NCBI GenBank assembly: GCA_035506315.1
Contig: DATJPQ010000304.1
Span: 1-7,132, forward strand
Length of the DNA stretch: 7,132 bases
Source of the DNA: MWDT01 sp035506315
GTDB taxonomy: Bacteria > Verrucomicrobiota > Verrucomicrobiia > Opitutales > Opitutaceae
Direction of reading: 5' to 3'
In this document: one piece after another, positions 5,817 through 7,132 of the stretch
Numbering within the stretch: position 1 is the stretch's first letter
Layout: the number at the start of each line of letters is the position of its first letter
Translations under genes and position numbers: made by a program
The notes under the pieces: generated by a model
What the model saw: the letters and a program-made list of their open reading frames with translations, nothing else
What the model was told of the DNA's origin: nothing
Databases searched by the model: none

Positions 5817-5850
5817 AGGTCACAGAGGAATGCAGCTGCCTCCGTGACCT
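5817..5850. repeat. Imperfect palindrome in the non-coding stretch 5680-5882
   Basis: AGGTCACAGAGG (5817-5828) and CCTCCGTGACCT (5839-5850) pair at 11 of 12 positions around a 10-base centre that contains CAGCTG. Outside it, TCGA (5814-5817) and ACGTCGA extend partial symmetry, and CACAGAGCGC (from 5791) is loosely mirrored by GCTCTCTGTG (5864-5873). Such CACAGAG-rich palindromes look like an intergenic repeat family. It lies just past the end of the DUF983 gene and may also act as a transcription stop. Elsewhere in 5680-5882 I see only the short direct repeat GCAAAATT (5769-5776 and 5779-5786). Confidence 0.6.
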
Positions 5851-5882
5851 ACGTCGAACTCGGTGCTCTCTGTGACGAAAAA

Positions 5883-6289
5883 TCACGTATTTTGATCCTC
5901 ACCGGCGCCCAGTTCGCGTTGATTGGCCGGCAGATGGTGGGGAAGAAACAGGTAGTAATTGGCGAGCCACCAGCTGCGCGAGGACCGATAGAGGACAATC
6001 GGGACCACCACCGCGCCCCCGCCGCCACGGTCAGCGCCGTGGTGAAGCCGATCACATGCAGGAACGCCAGCACCACGACCGGAGTGATGAATCCCACGAC
6101 GGTCGCGCCATAATTGAGCGACATGGAGCCAAGGAAAAACCCCTCGTCCCGCTCGATAATCAGGCCACAGTTCGGGCAGGCCGGATTCAGTTCAAACCAC
6201 GCGCCAGATTTGAACAGCGTCTTTTCCCCGCAGTTGGGACAACGATGGGTTAGTCCGCGGCGGAGAATCTGGCCACGAGTGATTTTCAT
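5883..6289 (-). pseudogene. DUF983 family protein gene with a frameshift
   Basis: Residues 1-90 from ATG 6289 are a textbook DUF983 start: two CPNCG zinc-ribbon-like motifs at 17-21 and 38-42, then RDEGFFLGSMSLNYG, then a hydrophobic helix. The same frame then turns into arginine- and serine-rich non-family sequence running to 5849. Shifting frame at the run of five C (6016-6020, GGGGG on the coding strand) gives AVVVPIVLYRSSRSWWLANY, then YLFLPHHLPAN, ending at TGA 5883-5885. That is the expected second helix and tail, and the repaired protein would have about 134 residues, normal for the family. One lost G explains everything. It could be a real mutation, a sequencing error in the homopolymer, or less likely a programmed slip. 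DUF983 proteins are small membrane proteins of unknown function. The gene follows tsf on the same strand, separated by a terminator. Confidence 0.85.
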
Positions 6290-6291
6290 GC

Positions 6292-6327
6292 AAAAAAAAG
6301 GCGCCTCGCTCGAATAAGCGAAGCGCC
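6292..6327 (-). terminator. Intrinsic terminator after tsf
   Basis: On the minus strand GGCGCTTCGCT (6317-6327) pairs with AGCGAGGCGCC (6300-6310), with one G-T pair and a 6-base loop, and is followed at once by eight T (6292-6299). It begins 28 bases after the tsf stop codon. Its T-run ends two bases before the DUF983 start codon, so it occupies the space where that gene's ribosome binding site should be. Confidence 0.93.
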
Positions 6328-6355
6328 GGAAAAACGGCTAGTCTGCCGTGGCGGC

Positions 6356-6949
6356 TCAGGCGCCGAGCTGGTAGCGGATGAAGCGGCGGATCTGGATGTT
6401 CTCGCCCATCTTCGCGATCTTCTCGGTGAGGATTTCCTTCACGGTCTTCTCGGGAATCTTCACGAAGGGCTGGTCGAGCAGGCTGACCGCCGAGTAATAT
6501 TTCTCGAGCTTGCCTTCCACGATCTTTTGCAGAGCCGCGGGCGGTTTGCCCTGGACCTGGGCCGCGGCGATGTCCCGCTCCTTCTGGAGCTCGGCCTCGG
6601 GGACATCCTGGCGGGAAACGTACAACGGGCTGTACGCCGCGATCTGCAGACAGAGATCCCGCACGAAGACCTTGAACTCGTCGTTGCGCGCAACGAAGTC
6701 GGTTTCGCAACCGACCTCGATGAGCACACCCACCTTGCCGCCAAGGTGAATGTAGCTTTCGACGAGTCCGGAATTGGTGGCGCGCTCGGACTTCTTGGCG
6801 GCCGTCGCGGCACCTTTCTTGCGCAGGATCGTGATGGCTTCCTCCACGTTGCCGCTGGCATCCGTGAGAGCTTTTTTGCAGTCGAGCAGCCCGGCGCCGG
6901 TTTGCTCGCGCAGGTTGCTGACCATTTGGGCGGTGACAATGACACTCAT
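6356..6949 (-). CDS. tsf: Translation elongation factor Ts
   Basis: EF-Ts is the cytoplasmic guanine-nucleotide exchange factor that regenerates EF-Tu-GTP. The 197-residue protein has the N-terminal UBA-like domain with LREQTGAGLLDCKKAL (residues 13-28). The core signature GGKVGVLIEVGCETDFVAR (70-88) contains the TDFV segment that inserts near the EF-Tu magnesium site. The C-terminus is GENIQIRRFIRYQLG. It is the short form, about the length of the Thermus protein and some 85 residues shorter than that of Escherichia coli, lacking the second core subdomain and coiled coil. It follows the rpsB-like gene by 25 bases and is closed by a strong terminator. ATG 6949 gives the conserved N-terminus, but no strong Shine-Dalgarno sequence is visible. 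Confidence 0.98.
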   Translation of the reverse strand: MSVIVTAQMVSNLREQTGAGLLDCKKALTDASGNVEEAITILRKKGAATAAKKSERATNSGLVESYIHLGGKVGVLIEVGCETDFVARNDEFKVFVRDLCLQIAAYSPLYVSRQDVPEAELQKERDIAAAQVQGKPPAALQKIVEGKLEKYYSAVSLLDQPFVKIPEKTVKEILTEKIAKMGENIQIRRFIRYQLGA

Positions 6950-6974
6950 GTAAACAGGTAGAGGAGTTGGAGGG

Positions 6975-7132
6975 TTATTCCGCCTTGGGCGCGGCCGGCT
7001 TGTGGGCGCGGGCGGCCTTCTTCTTCGCGGCAGCGGCGATCGAGACTTCGTCGGTCCCTTCCACGTCGAGGGCGACGTCCTTCGGCAGTTCGATTTTCGA
7101 AAGATCGATTTCCACGTCGCCCGGCTCGATGC
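6975..7132 (-). CDS. rpsB: C-terminal tail of ribosomal protein S2 (partial)
   Basis: The minus-strand frame enters from the right edge and stops at TAA 6975-6977, giving about 52 residues. They comprise an acidic-hydrophobic stretch (GDVEIDLSKIELPKDVALD) and then an alanine-, lysine- and proline-rich tail ending HKPAAPKAE. None of the conserved S2 core is inside the window. The assignment therefore rests on position, directly upstream of tsf with 25 bases between them, the near-universal bacterial rpsB-tsf order. If correct, this S2 carries a C-terminal extension beyond the usual core, a kind of basic low-complexity tail seen in some lineages. Confidence 0.7.
   Translation of the reverse strand, partial: IEPGDVEIDLSKIELPKDVALDVEGTDEVSIAAAAKKKAARAHKPAAPKAE

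Noticed and set aside
5849..6015. The unshifted C-terminal end of the DUF983 frame as a genuine novel tail
   Set aside because: The alternative frame over the same bases gives an excellent DUF983 C-terminus and stops at 5883-5885, so the long tail is a frameshift product.
1..7132. CRISPR array, toxin-antitoxin pair or phage-defence operon
   Set aside because: No regularly spaced repeats, no Cas-like proteins and no toxin family motifs are present. The regulator partner is a DUF2975 membrane protein, not a recognised toxin.

Overview
The window is GC-rich bacterial chromosome. I infer a verrucomicrobial (Opitutaceae-like) source from three things: a short EF-Ts directly after an rpsB-like gene, a large orphan ADOP-type MacB/FtsX permease, and an IS200-related REP-associated transposase. 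No rRNA or other decisive taxonomic marker is present, so the assignment is tentative.

Layout. Positions 1-1700 are a small rearranged accessory patch. The 3' end of an unidentified gene (1-104, + strand) overlaps convergently a minus-strand pair: a DUF2975 membrane protein (about 372-1127) and a YozG-like Cro/C1 regulator (79-357). The pair has an AT-rich promoter at about 1131-1168 that holds perfect inverted half-sites. After it come two truncated gene ends joined back to back near 1450-1465. One is the C-terminus of a MalG-type sugar ABC permease (minus). The other is the C-terminus of a second copy of the unidentified gene (plus, ending 1691). The two copies of that gene end (3-104 and 1590-1691, 88 of 102 bases identical by eye) bracket the regulator/membrane-protein pair.

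Positions 1770-2756 hold a full-length RAYT transposase on the minus strand, with an AT-rich promoter and short flanking direct repeats up to 2912. Positions 2984-5398 (+) encode the roughly 804-residue permease, with no ATPase gene visible in the window. Positions 5399-5593 are a dense series of short perfect hairpins. They include a 47-bp exact direct repeat that carries the 3' end of the adjacent tRNA-Ser(CGA) gene (5588-5678, minus).

Positions 5680-5882 are non-coding apart from a 12-bp imperfect palindrome. From 5883 to the end all genes are on the minus strand and in translation order rpsB (C-terminal tail only), tsf, a strong intrinsic terminator, and a DUF983 gene. The DUF983 frame is broken at a run of five C (five G on the coding strand). 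The downstream frame restores a typical DUF983 C-terminus.

Functionally, rpsB-tsf is a core translation operon, and the tRNA beside it is also housekeeping. The rest is accessory: a self-regulating membrane module, a domesticated-type transposase, an orphan permease and rearrangement debris. I see no convincing new multi-gene system. The most interesting points are the tRNA-end duplication with its hairpin array, the terminator abutting the frameshifted DUF983 gene, the bracketed DUF2975-regulator module with its candidate operator, and the two gene ends joined head to head.
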